Below, piece by piece: positions 1 to 6,798 of a stretch of DNA of 16,361 nucleotides. Origin of the DNA: an uncultured Oscillospiraceae bacterium. Lineage in GTDB: Bacteria > Bacillota > Clostridia > Oscillospirales > Oscillospiraceae. The notes beneath the pieces were generated by a model that worked only from the letters and a program-made list of their open reading frames with translations, did not search any database and had not been told where the DNA came from. The first letter of the stretch is position 1; the number at the start of each line of letters is the position of its first letter. The position numbers were made by a program, and so were the translations under genes. The DNA lies in contig CAKTJA010000013.1 in the NCBI GenBank assembly GCA_934567115.1, positions 1-16,361 of the forward strand, in the 5' to 3' direction.

Positions 1-236
1 GCGCCCTCAGCGGTCTTAACGAGGGAGATACCGTCCTTGACGTTCTTGGTCGCGGCGTTCAGGCCGGAGATCTGAGCGCGCATCTTCTCGGAAATAGCCA
101 GACCGGCGGCGTCGTCGCCGGCGCGGTTGATCTTATAACCGGAGGAGAGCTTCTCAAGGTTCTTGCTCAGCGCGGAGGTATTGCTGTTGTAGTTACGGTA
201 GGCGTTCATCGCCATAATGTTGTGCTGAATACGCAT
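1..236 (-). CDS. fliC: Flagellin, N-terminal part (gene runs off the left edge)
   Basis: Structural subunit of the flagellar filament, exported through the flagellar type III apparatus. Only the first 78 residues lie in the window. They form the conserved D0/D1 N-terminal helix: [16 protein letters not shown], then [20 protein letters not shown] and [16 protein letters not shown], all standard flagellin motifs. The start is ATG at 236, with AGGAG at 245-249 and an 8-nt spacer. The gene is led by a sigma-28 type promoter (381-407) and a leader with candidate CsrA sites. The FliS and FliD homologues needed to chaperone and cap this protein are encoded at 11111-13995. Identity is clear; the C-terminal D0 helix cannot be checked here. 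Confidence 0.97.
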   Translation of the reverse strand, partial: MRIQHNIMAMNAYRNYNSNTSALSKNLEKLSSGYKINRAGDDAAGLAISEKMRAQISGLNAATKNVKDGISLVKTAEG

Positions 237-239
237 GAT

Positions 240-282
240 ATAAACTCCTTTTCTTTATTCCGGGCAAATCCTTTCGCCCGTA
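240..282 (-). promoter_or_regulatory. Candidate CsrA-binding leader of flagellin (hairpin site plus Shine-Dalgarno site)
   Basis: The minus-strand leader has a 5-bp hairpin, CGGGC/GCCCG (261-265 with 276-280). Its 10-nt loop, GAAAGGATTT, carries an AAGGA core (GGA at 269-271). A second AAAAGGAG core is the Shine-Dalgarno itself (GGA at 246-248), with 20 nt between the two GGA triplets. Known biology: in Bacillus subtilis hag, CsrA binds one looped GGA site and one at the Shine-Dalgarno to block translation, with FliW as antagonist. The arrangement matches; no csrA or fliW gene is in this window, so the call is inferential. Confidence 0.5.
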
Positions 283-283
283 C

Positions 284-342
284 AAAAAATTTTGCGCCCT
301 GCGGCAAGCCGCGCCGGCCGGTCGCCGCCCGCTTGGGGGCGC
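284..342 (-). terminator. Terminator-like GC hairpin in the flagellin leader
   Basis: On the minus strand GCGCCC (337-342) pairs with GGGCGC (294-299). The 37 nt they enclose are very GC-rich and include a further hairpin (GCGG/CCGC, 301-312) and a CCGGCCGG palindrome. The outer stem is followed by AAAA and six T residues (284-289 in the + numbering). It lies between the sigma-28 promoter and the flagellin start, so it could act as an attenuator or simply as a stable 5' leader structure. The outer stem is short and the A-run before the T-run weakens a terminator reading. Confidence 0.3.
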
Positions 343-380
343 GTGGTATGAGAACGTCGCGTGGACTGTTCTTATTTTGT

Positions 381-407
381 TTATCGGCGCGCTTTGCATA
401 AAATTAA
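381..407 (-). promoter_or_regulatory. Sigma-28/SigD-type promoter of the flagellin gene
   Basis: On the minus strand the -10 is GCCGATAA (381-388), a perfect match to the sigma-28/SigD consensus. It is preceded at exactly 15 nt by a TTAA -35 core (404-407; extended element TTAATTTT at 400-407 against TAAAGTTT). Transcription would start near 374, giving a leader of about 138 nt to the flagellin ATG. Late flagellar genes are normally read by this sigma factor. It is the strongest promoter call in the window. Confidence 0.85.
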
Positions 408-469
408 CTGAAAATGCGGAAATTTCCAAAACTTTTTTAAAATTACGCTTTTCCGGGTATCCTTGGCAC

Positions 470-476
470 AGGGAGG
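470..476 (+). promoter_or_regulatory. Ribosome binding site that fixes the start of the AAA+ gene
   Basis: AGGGAGG at 470-476 directly abuts an ATG at 477, so it cannot serve that codon. It is 9 nt from the in-frame ATG at 486, a normal spacing. This sets the AAA+ protein start at 486 rather than 477. No convincing sigma-A, sigma-28 or sigma-54 promoter is visible in 408-469. Confidence 0.7.
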
Positions 477-485
477 ATGGTCGGT

Positions 486-1868
486 ATGCAGGTGGCGTTT
501 TCTCAGTTCTGCGGGGCAAGTCCCGCGTATTACGACGCGCTCCGCCGCTGTGCGGAGGTATGCGCGCGGCAGGGCCGAAGCTATGAATTTTCAGACTGCG
601 AGATGCCGTCGGGCTGCGAGCCGGGCCGCGTCTCGCTGGGCTTTGCGCGTCAGGCGGACGGGGCGTATCTGCTCTACTGGCGGCCGGATGTGCGTTATCT
701 TGGGGAAAGCGGGGTGCTGCGCGTGCTGTTCAGCCGCAGCGTCTGGCGGTTTGACAGCTTCGAGGCGATGGCGGCGCGGCTGTGCTCGCTCCGCACGGCG
801 GCGGGGGCGCAGCCCGCCATCGACGCGCATCCCGCCCCCGTGTCCGAGGCGCGGGATGCGGAGCCGCTTGACGTTCGGCTTGCGCGGGAGCTGTCGCTCT
901 CGGTGATGGGGCAGGAGCACGCGGTGGAAGCGGCGGCGTACCGTCTGTACGCGCATGTGGGCAAGCGGTCGCCGGCGCGCCCGCTGTCGCTGATTTTCTA
1001 CGGGCCGACGGGCGTTGGGAAGTCCGAGCTTGGCAAGGCGATCGCGCCCGCGCTGGAGCGCTGCTGCGGTCAGCGCTATCAGTTTGTGTGGACGGAGCTG
1101 AACACCTTCACGCAGCCGCATTCGGTGCACCGTCTGATCGGCGCGCCGCCGGGGTACGTGGGCTACGACGATCCGCCGGTGTTCGAGGCGGTGCGGGAAA
1201 ACCCGCGCACGGTGTTCATGTTTGACGAGCTGGAGAAGGCGCATCCGGAGGTTTTGAAGATATTTCTCTCGATTTTGGACGAAGGGCGGTGTACCGCGCG
1301 TCGGGCGGACGAGAGCGGTTCGCGTGAGCTGGACTTCCGCCGCTGCATCCTCGTGTTCACGACCAACGCCGACCTGTCGGAGTCGGGGGCGCGCCGGCCG
1401 GGTTTTTCGGTCGAAGCGGAGGAAAAGAAAGCAGCCGTCCCGGCCAATTTGGCGGAACGGCTGTATGCGGAAAACGAATCCGCGCGCCGGGCGATGATCC
1501 GCCACGGCGTGCTGACCGAGATCGCGGGGCGCTTCACGGGGCTGATCGGCTTCACGCCGCTCAGCGGCGAGGCGCGGTGCGCGGTCACGGTGAAGCAGCT
1601 GCGCGCGCTGGGCCGGGAGTACGGCGTGGAGCTGAGCGGCATCGACCGCGAGACCGCGCGCTCCCTCACGCCGGGGGCGGACGCGCTGTCGGTCCGCTCG
1701 TCGGTCGGCGTGCTGGAGGGGCTGCTCACGCCGCTGCTGACCCGTGCGGCGGGGAGCGGCGTACAAACGGCGCGGCTGAGCGGAACGCCCGGGGCGTTGC
1801 AGCTCACGCCGGTCGGTCACGGCGCGGAGACCTCCACGACCGTGTTGTTGTCCAGATCGAGCCGGTAG
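486..1868 (+). CDS. Solitary ClpB/ClpA D2-like AAA+ ATPase with a novel N-terminal region
   Basis: A 460-residue AAA+ ATPase related to the second ATPase domain of ClpB/Hsp104-type unfoldases. Numbered from ATG 486: Walker A GPTGVGKS (173-180), pore loop GAPPGYVGYDD (219-229), Walker B FMFDE followed by LEKAHPEV (from 244), sensor 1 TTN (292-294), a likely arginine finger in GRF (R349) and a likely sensor 2 Arg in SVRSSV (R404). There is no Clp N-domain, D1 domain or long middle domain. The first ~130 residues, Cys- and aromatic-containing, match nothing I recognise. The active-site set looks complete, so ATP-driven threading or remodelling of a protein partner is likely. It stands alone on the plus strand, divergent from flagellin. 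Its C-terminal 17 codons overlap the 3' end of the convergent gene at 1817. A role in flagellar protein handling is only guilt by association. Confidence 0.85.
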   Translation: MQVAFSQFCGASPAYYDALRRCAEVCARQGRSYEFSDCEMPSGCEPGRVSLGFARQADGAYLLYWRPDVRYLGESGVLRVLFSRSVWRFDSFEAMAARLCSLRTAAGAQPAIDAHPAPVSEARDAEPLDVRLARELSLSVMGQEHAVEAAAYRLYAHVGKRSPARPLSLIFYGPTGVGKSELGKAIAPALERCCGQRYQFVWTELNTFTQPHSVHRLIGAPPGYVGYDDPPVFEAVRENPRTVFMFDELEKAHPEVLKIFLSILDEGRCTARRADESGSRELDFRRCILVFTTNADLSESGARRPGFSVEAEEKKAAVPANLAERLYAENESARRAMIRHGVLTEIAGRFTGLIGFTPLSGEARCAVTVKQLRALGREYGVELSGIDRETARSLTPGADALSVRSSVGVLEGLLTPLLTRAAGSGVQTARLSGTPGALQLTPVGHGAETSTTVLLSRSSR

Positions 1869-2629
1869 ATGTGCCGCTGATCCGCCGAGAGGTAGAAATC
1901 ACCGGCGTTTTCGTTGCTGCCGGTCAGGTCGTCCTCCTGACAGACCTTGAAGCGGATGCAGGGCATGCCGTTGATGATGGCCTTTCCGTCCTCCGCATAG
2001 ATGTTGTAGCTCTCCGCCGTGGCAGCGTCCACACCGAGCACCGACGGAAGATGCGCGCGCATGTACTGCGTCGCCTCCGCCACGGTCATTTCGACGGGGG
2101 CGGGCGGCTCCGGCAGGGAGCCGGCGGGCATGTCCGCGGTCACGGTGCAGCTCCCCCGCGCCCAGCTGAGCTGAATGGACAGATAATGTCCCTCCTCCGG
2201 GGCGGAGCGCACCAGATGTATGGAACCCTCCGGCTGCTCGAAATCCGGTTCGTCCGTTTCGAGCAGCTCTTCATCGACCGCGAAGAAGCCCGCGTCCTCC
2301 GAGGTCATCAGCCTTGTGTAGCCCTCCGCCAGCGCGGCGGAATCGGCCAGCCCCTCATAGAGGTAGGTGACCTCGACGGATTCCTCCGTTCCGCTCTCCT
2401 CCGTGTCGGACGGCGCTTTCGGCTCGAGATAGACCGTAACGCCGTCTCCCAGAACCGGCAGCGCCAGCACGCTTGTCTCTCCCAGCGTGTACTCGCGCGG
2501 CGGGTCGATGGGCGACGGCTCCTCCGGAGCCTTCTCCTTCCCGTTGAAAACAAACAGCTTGAGGGCGACCGCGACGGCGATCGCCACGATCAGTATAATG
2601 ACGATCAGCTTCTTTTTCTTACTCTTCAA
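1817..2629 (-). CDS. Membrane-anchored hypothetical protein, last gene of the fapA operon
   Basis: A 270-residue protein I do not recognise. It begins with a Lys-rich MKSKKKK, then one hydrophobic segment (about residues 8-27, LIVIILIVAIAVAVALKLFV). This suggests a signal anchor with the rest outside the cytoplasm. The following part is acidic and Pro/Glu-rich (EKAPEEPSPIDPP, EESGTEESVEV). The C-terminal ~60 residues (NIYAEDGKAIINGMPCIRF, then FYLSADQRHIYRLD) look like a small beta-rich domain. There are two Cys residues but no lipobox. The start is TTG at 2629 behind AAGGAGG. It lies 38 nt after the FtsA-like gene, so the two are probably co-transcribed. It might be a membrane partner for that actin-fold protein, but this is inference. 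Confidence 0.75.
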   Translation of the reverse strand: MKSKKKKLIVIILIVAIAVAVALKLFVFNGKEKAPEEPSPIDPPREYTLGETSVLALPVLGDGVTVYLEPKAPSDTEESGTEESVEVTYLYEGLADSAALAEGYTRLMTSEDAGFFAVDEELLETDEPDFEQPEGSIHLVRSAPEEGHYLSIQLSWARGSCTVTADMPAGSLPEPPAPVEMTVAEATQYMRAHLPSVLGVDAATAESYNIYAEDGKAIINGMPCIRFKVCQEDDLTGSNENAGDFYLSADQRHIYRLDLDNNTVVEVSAP

Positions 2630-2638
2630 CTGATTCTG

Positions 2639-2645
2639 CCTCCTT
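2639..2645 (-). promoter_or_regulatory. Strong ribosome binding site supporting a TTG start
   Basis: On the minus strand AAGGAGG (2639-2645) sits 9 nt before TTG at 2627-2629, which is followed by the Lys-rich membrane-anchor start. There is no in-frame ATG upstream with a comparable site, so TTG initiation is the best reading. Confidence 0.65.
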
Positions 2646-2667
2646 CCAATCTCACCGGGCTACGGTG

Positions 2668-4563
2668 TCATACATAACGGATCGTGACCTGATCCCGATC
2701 CCTGAGCACCTGCTGAAAGCTGCTTTCCGTTCCGTTTACGGTAAGCTGCACCGGCCTCTCCAAATGCTCAAGGTCCAGCCCGGAATATTGCAGCAGATCC
2801 ATGAGGTAATACGGAAGGCCGTTTTCCTTCCCCGGCAGCGCGAGCGCCTTCCCGTTCAGAAACAGCTCCACCGGCGCGCCGGCGGACGGCGCGGCGGCAG
2901 GGACCGGCTCCGCCGGCTCTGCGGTGGGAGGCGGCGTTTCCGCCCGGGCGAACGCCTCGACCGCAGGGGCGGAAGCCCTCCGCTCCAGCGTAAGCGCCAC
3001 GTCGCCGTTTTGCAGCGGCGTATCAAGCTCCGCCGGCTGGTTGTTCAGCAGCACGCGGCCGGAAAAATTCGGCGGCAGAAGCTCCCCAAGCGTCTTTGCG
3101 GCGTCAGCGCCGCAGCGCGCCGGGATGAAATTCAGGCTGTCTCCCGCGTGGACCACCGTCGTCAGCGCCGCGTCCTCGCCGTTGACCGTCAGCGACGCGG
3201 GCACGGACGGCTCTCCGCGCAGAACGATCCTCTTGCCGTCGAGGGTAACGTTGAGGCTTTTCCCGCTCTTTCCGAGCATATCGGCATAGGTGTACCCGTT
3301 CATCAGCAGAATATCGCGCACCGTCAGCACGCCGCTACGGAACAGCTTCGCCGTCTTTCCGTTGAGCTGGACCACATAGCTGTCGTTGAGCAGCCCCATA
3401 CCGGCGGAGACCGCGATGCCGAGCGGCGTCGCATACTCCGGATTGTCCAGCTTGATCCCGTCCGCATACGCGCTCTTGGCATAATTGTTCCCCGCGATCG
3501 CCACGCGCTTTTCATCCATTCTCAGGCACCTTGCGACCTTTTCCCGCAGACCGCCGAGCCTGCTCCCGCCGCCGGCGAGGAACACCGCCGAGGGCGCCGC
3601 GCCGTTCACGTCGATCACATGCGCGGTGATCGCCTCGGCAAGCTTGTCCATCGGCTCGTCGATCGCGGCAAGGACCTCCTCGCAGGTCTTGACGTTTTCC
3701 AGTCCCATGATATCGACAAAGCGGATGTCTCCGCCGCTTTGCAGCGCGCGCTTGATCTCCTCCGCAGTCTGAAAATCAATCAGAAATTCGCGCATCAGCG
3801 CCTCGGTGATCTCATCGCCCGCCATCGTCACCATGGTGTAGCCCACCACGCTTCCGTCGCGGCAGATCGCGATATCCGTGGTGCCCGCGCCGATATCGAC
3901 CAGCGCAAGATTCAGCAGCCGCAACTCCGCCGGGATCGCCGCGTTCATCGCGGCGATCGGCTCAAGCGTCATGCTCGCCACCTGAAGACCCGCCGCGCGC
4001 ATGGCGGCGTACAGGCTCTCCACCACCTCGCCGGGCAGGAACGTCGCGACCACATCCGCCTCCACCGTCTTTCCGCTGTGATCGACCAGCGTGAGCAGCG
4101 GATAGTGATCCAGCCGGTACTGCGTGACCGTGTAGCCCACAAGGAACAGCTGACGGCGGGCGTCCTCGCCGGTCCTCAGCGCTTCCTCCGCCGCCGAAAC
4201 GGCCCCCGCCTCCAGCTGGCCGACCTGCTCGACCGTGATAACGCCGTCATCCGGAAGCTCCATCTCGAAGCTTCCCTTCTGCGTTTGCAGGGCGCGCCCC
4301 GCCGCAGCGACGCAGACCCGCCGCAGCTGCACGCCGAGGCGTTCCTCAAGGCGCTGCGTCACAAGCCGCGCCAGCTCCGCCACCTGACGGATGTTGTCGA
4401 TCTGCCCGTCGATCATGGCGCGCTTCCTGTGCTCCGCCATCTCAATGTCAAGGACCTTGAAGCGGTCCCCTTCGTTCCTTCCGACGATGCCGACCACGCT
4501 GCGCGTGCCGATGTCCAGCGCAAAAATCAAATCGTTGTCCTGTGTCTTCTGTTCCGCCATCAT
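2668..4563 (-). CDS. FtsA/PilM-like actin-fold ATPase with a repeated C-terminal extension
   Basis: A 631-residue protein of the FtsA/PilM actin-like family. Phosphate-1 loop ALDIGTRSVVGIV (15-27), phosphate-2 loop LVDIGAGTTDIAI (221-233) and adenosine motif VFLAGGGSRLGG (327-338) are all present, so ATP binding is expected. The fold ends near residue 395, about the length of ordinary FtsA. A further ~235 residues follow, holding repeated segments with NG...L..GD.(V/I) patterns (456-482, 502-528, 605-631) split by a Pro/Ala-rich linker (541-562). There is no FtsA-type C-terminal amphipathic membrane helix at the end. The start is MM at 4563/4560, 13 nt after the cheY stop; the open frame to 4812 upstream overlaps cheY and is not used. 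The neighbours (fapA, cheY) and the absence of ftsZ argue for a special role, perhaps a cytoplasmic scaffold, rather than the housekeeping FtsA. Confidence 0.85.
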   Translation of the reverse strand: MMAEQKTQDNDLIFALDIGTRSVVGIVGRNEGDRFKVLDIEMAEHRKRAMIDGQIDNIRQVAELARLVTQRLEERLGVQLRRVCVAAAGRALQTQKGSFEMELPDDGVITVEQVGQLEAGAVSAAEEALRTGEDARRQLFLVGYTVTQYRLDHYPLLTLVDHSGKTVEADVVATFLPGEVVESLYAAMRAAGLQVASMTLEPIAAMNAAIPAELRLLNLALVDIGAGTTDIAICRDGSVVGYTMVTMAGDEITEALMREFLIDFQTAEEIKRALQSGGDIRFVDIMGLENVKTCEEVLAAIDEPMDKLAEAITAHVIDVNGAAPSAVFLAGGGSRLGGLREKVARCLRMDEKRVAIAGNNYAKSAYADGIKLDNPEYATPLGIAVSAGMGLLNDSYVVQLNGKTAKLFRSGVLTVRDILLMNGYTYADMLGKSGKSLNVTLDGKRIVLRGEPSVPASLTVNGEDAALTTVVHAGDSLNFIPARCGADAAKTLGELLPPNFSGRVLLNNQPAELDTPLQNGDVALTLERRASAPAVEAFARAETPPPTAEPAEPVPAAAPSAGAPVELFLNGKALALPGKENGLPYYLMDLLQYSGLDLEHLERPVQLTVNGTESSFQQVLRDRDQVTIRYV

Positions 4564-4576
4564 AGTCCCCGTTTCC

Positions 4577-4963
4577 TCATTCCGTCCTGTTTCCGATCGT
4601 TTCAAACGCGTTTTCAAGGCTCTTGAGCAGCGTCTCCTTCGTGAACGGCTTGAAAATAAAGCCGACCGCCCCCATGCCGACGGCCCGGTCCACCTCGTTG
4701 TCGTACGCCATGGAGGAGACCATAAGCAGCTTCGCGTCCGGATAGCGCTCTTTAAGCTTCTCCCCCGCCTCCATTCCGTCCATTCCGGGCATAACGATGT
4801 CCATGGTGACAAGCTCGGGCTTCACCTCGCCGTATTTCTCCAGCGCTTCCTCTCCGCTGCTGCAAAAGCAGCTGATCTCAATGCCGCTTCCCTCCAGCAT
4901 TTCCTTCATCTCCGCGTACATGACGTGGGAATCGTCAACGACCATAATCCTGTGTTCAGACAT
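4577..4963 (-). CDS. cheY: CheY-like single-domain response regulator
   Basis: A 128-residue receiver domain with no output domain. The acidic pocket is D10-D11 (VVDDS), the phospho-acceptor is D55 in VTMDIVMPGMDG, the switch Ser is S83/S84 (MVSSM) and the conserved Lys is K105 in FKPF. It should be phosphorylated by a CheA-type kinase and signal by protein contact, in chemotaxis to the flagellar motor switch or to a local partner. ATG at 4963 has AAGGAGG 8 nt upstream. It lies between the fapA remnant (40-nt gap) and the FtsA-like gene (13-nt gap), so it is probably co-transcribed with them. Whether it is the main motor CheY or a dedicated regulator of this operon cannot be decided here. Confidence 0.92.
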   Translation of the reverse strand: MSEHRIMVVDDSHVMYAEMKEMLEGSGIEISCFCSSGEEALEKYGEVKPELVTMDIVMPGMDGMEAGEKLKERYPDAKLLMVSSMAYDNEVDRAVGMGAVGFIFKPFTKETLLKSLENAFETIGNRTE

Positions 4964-5003
4964 GCACTTTTCCTCCTTGACACATCTGCAAGTCCCGTGT
5001 CCG

Positions 5004-5831
5004 CTATATCATAAGTTCCTTGATTTCGTTGATCTGCGTGTCAAATACAAGCTTGCACTGCCGCCTGATATGATTGTCGCTCCAGCTCTGGCTGCGCATG
5101 GTCAGGACGGTAACGGGGTAGATGATCCCGCTTTCCAGCTTGCATTTTGAAATGTCCGCCGACACCTGCTCCAGCTGCTCGCGCTTGGCGGCAAGCTTGC
5201 GCATCTTCAGCCGCAGCACCGAAAGACGCGAGCGCGAGCGCGCCGCCTCTCCCGCATTTCCCGCCGACTCGAGCCGGGAGCACTCCGCCTCAAGCTCGGT
5301 CTCCTCAGCCTCCATCTTTTCGGCCTTTTCCGCCATGGACTGAAGCTCGTGCTGTGTGAAGGCCATCTCGCCGAGGCACAGCTCCGTGCGTCTGCCGGAC
5401 TGAGCCCCGATCATGTTCGCCTTGATGGACACGGCAGCGGTCAGCGAACCGCCGACAATGCTCCCTCTGCCGCCGATGACGTTGATCGACTCGTCGCTGA
5501 AAATGCGCGAACCCATGATGCAGTCGGCAAACACGCTCTTGGCGGCATAGATCTCGCAGCTCTCCAGATACTTCGCGCGCACACAGCCTCTGCTTTTGAG
5601 GAACGCCCGGTTGTCTCCCACGACGCCTCGCGTAATGGTCAGGTCGCCCCCCGACTCGACCGTCGCAGCCTCCACGATCCCATCGACCGTGATCGAACCG
5701 GTCGCGCGAACAACAAAGTTCTCGCGCACATCGCCGGTGATGTGAACGTCGCCGGGAAAATCAATGTTGCCCGTGGAATAATCCACGTCGCCCGTGATCT
5801 CCAGCAGCAAGATGTCCGTCCATCGCGGCAA
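5004..5831 (-). CDS. FapA C-terminal fragment as currently readable
   Basis: An open frame of 275 codons whose meaningful part begins about residue 8 (LLLEITGDVDYSTGNIDF). It contains the repeated beta-helix turns of DUF342/FapA (GDVHITGDVRENF, ATGSITVDGIVEAATV, SGGDLTITRGVVGD). A Glu/Arg-rich coiled coil follows (EKAEKMEAEETELEAEC to KREQLEQVSADI), then a short beta-rich tail. The ATG at 5831 has no good ribosome site, so independent translation is doubtful. It ends 40 nt before cheY. It is the second half of the split fapA gene. Confidence 0.65.
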   Translation of the reverse strand: MPRWTDILLLEITGDVDYSTGNIDFPGDVHITGDVRENFVVRATGSITVDGIVEAATVESGGDLTITRGVVGDNRAFLKSRGCVRAKYLESCEIYAAKSVFADCIMGSRIFSDESINVIGGRGSIVGGSLTAAVSIKANMIGAQSGRRTELCLGEMAFTQHELQSMAEKAEKMEAEETELEAECSRLESAGNAGEAARSRSRLSVLRLKMRKLAAKREQLEQVSADISKCKLESGIIYPVTVLTMRSQSWSDNHIRRQCKLVFDTQINEIKELMI

Positions 5832-6798
5832 GCAGCTGCAAGCCGTCCTCCGACAGGACCGTGTTTACGCCGGACGGCGCCTTCGCCGCGTGCACAGCCT
5901 TCGGCTCGATCGCCTTGCCGTCCAGCCGCATGCCCGCGGTGCCGGCCTTCGGAGGGATGATGTCGCAGATCACGTCGCCCTTGTGCACCATCTGCGCATA
6001 GCTCATCGCACGATAGTCGGCGATGCCGTTCTCGTCCATTTTGACTTCCTTTGAGACGGTGCGCGCGAAGCGGTCCGTCACCTTCCCGTCCTCGCCCTCG
6101 ATCACGGGGGTCCCGACCGCGATGGGAAACATCTGAAAATAGGACGGTTTCTTAAAATAATCCGCAACGATCTGCGAATCAATGCCGACGGTAACGCCGC
6201 TTTTCTCCAGCACGCTCCCTATCGTATCGCCCGCAAGCTCCTTTCCGTCCCCGATCGGAGGAAAGGCAATGCTCCACGCGTTCAGTTTGTCCTTGGACAC
6301 ATAGATGCGGCAGACCGCGTCCAGCGACGGCTGCTGAAGCTGCGCCGGCTCCTGCGCGGAGTCCTGCGCTCCCGCCTCCTCCCGAAGCTTCGCAAGGCGC
6401 TCCTGCTCCTTCTGAAACTCCTGCTTTGCCTTTTCCCTCGCCTGAGCGATCGTCTTCAGGCGCTTTTTCGCGTCCTCCTCCAGCTGCGTCGAAAGCCGCT
6501 GGTGCTCCTGCTCCATTCTCTGCGGCGTCAGGTGCAGCTCTTCCGCAGTTTTCCCTCCGAGCAGCGAGATATCCGGAGGACTGTCCTCCGACCACTCCTG
6601 CCACAGCTCGCGAAGCGCACCCTGCACGCGGATCTCGTCGAGCACCTCGATCGAAATGATCGGAGCCTCTTCCTCCGGCCGCTCCTCCGGTGCAATGCCT
6701 TCCTCGCCCTCCGGCTCCGTCTCCGGCGGCGGCTCGTTTTCGCTCCGCCCTCCCATCAGGCTTTTAAAAATATCTCCTACTTTCCATTTTCTCGCCAT
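5761..6798 (-). CDS. FapA N-terminal fragment as currently readable
   Basis: Reading from ATG 6798 gives about 345 residues. They comprise a short basic start, an acidic Pro/Glu-rich stretch (ENEPPPETEPEGEEG), a coiled coil of about 60 residues rich in Glu, Lys and Gln (EQEHQRLSTQLEEDAKKRL onward), and then the FapA N-terminal domain (VDSQ-like GIDSQIV, YFQMFPIAVGTPVIEGEDG, DYRAMSYAQMVHKGDVI, PPKAGTAGMRLDGKAI). After MDGH (about 5812) the sequence is out-of-frame nonsense ending at 5761. The coiled coil may mediate oligomerisation. An upstream ATG at 6957 lies within an inverted repeat and has no ribosome site, so it was not chosen. Confidence 0.7.
   Translation of the reverse strand: MARKWKVGDIFKSLMGGRSENEPPPETEPEGEEGIAPEERPEEEAPIISIEVLDEIRVQGALRELWQEWSEDSPPDISLLGGKTAEELHLTPQRMEQEHQRLSTQLEEDAKKRLKTIAQAREKAKQEFQKEQERLAKLREEAGAQDSAQEPAQLQQPSLDAVCRIYVSKDKLNAWSIAFPPIGDGKELAGDTIGSVLEKSGVTVGIDSQIVADYFKKPSYFQMFPIAVGTPVIEGEDGKVTDRFARTVSKEVKMDENGIADYRAMSYAQMVHKGDVICDIIPPKAGTAGMRLDGKAIEPKAVHAAKAPSGVNTVLSEDGLQLLAAMDGHLAAGDHGRRGLFHGQH

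Larger units (their letters stand above)
5004..6798 (-). pseudogene. fapA: fapA (DUF342) broken by a frameshift near 5812
   Basis: The two halves of one FapA-family protein lie in different frames on the minus strand. The N-terminal half starts at ATG 6798 (MARKWKVGDIFKSL, GGAGGG 7 nt upstream) and carries the FapA N-domain up to VLSEDGLQLLAAMDGH. The C-terminal half resumes one nucleotide ahead with LLLEITGDVDYSTGNIDF, the hallmark start of the FapA beta-helical core. From family knowledge, about a dozen residues normally lie between the AAxDG and LEIxGDVDYSTGN motifs, but only about three remain. A deletion of roughly 32 nt (any length of remainder 2 on division by 3) would explain both the missing residues and the frame change. 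The intact protein would be about 600-610 residues. This could be a true loss-of-function allele or an assembly error. Confidence 0.75.

Noticed and set aside
464..480. Sigma-54 promoter suggested by TGGCAC before the AAA+ gene
   Set aside because: There is no TGC element at the required distance, and the site overlaps the ribosome binding site.
591..1820. 409-codon minus-strand frame opposite the AAA+ gene
   Set aside because: Extremely Arg-rich with no motif; the plus strand has complete AAA+ motifs.
2665..4626. 653-codon open frame on the plus strand opposite the FtsA-like gene
   Set aside because: The product is a Arg/His/Leu-rich antisense translation with no domain and no ribosome site. 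It exists because high GC3 removes stop codons, and the opposite strand has clear actin-fold motifs.
4564..4812. Upstream extension of the FtsA-like frame to ATG 4812
   Set aside because: It lies wholly inside cheY in another frame and reads as Trp/Arg/Ser-rich nonsense; MMAEQK at 4563 is directly after the cheY stop.
5790..5831. Programmed ribosomal frameshift in fapA
   Set aside because: No slippery heptamer or +1 shift-prone stop codon is visible at the junction, and residues normally present in the family are missing, so a deletion is the simpler explanation.
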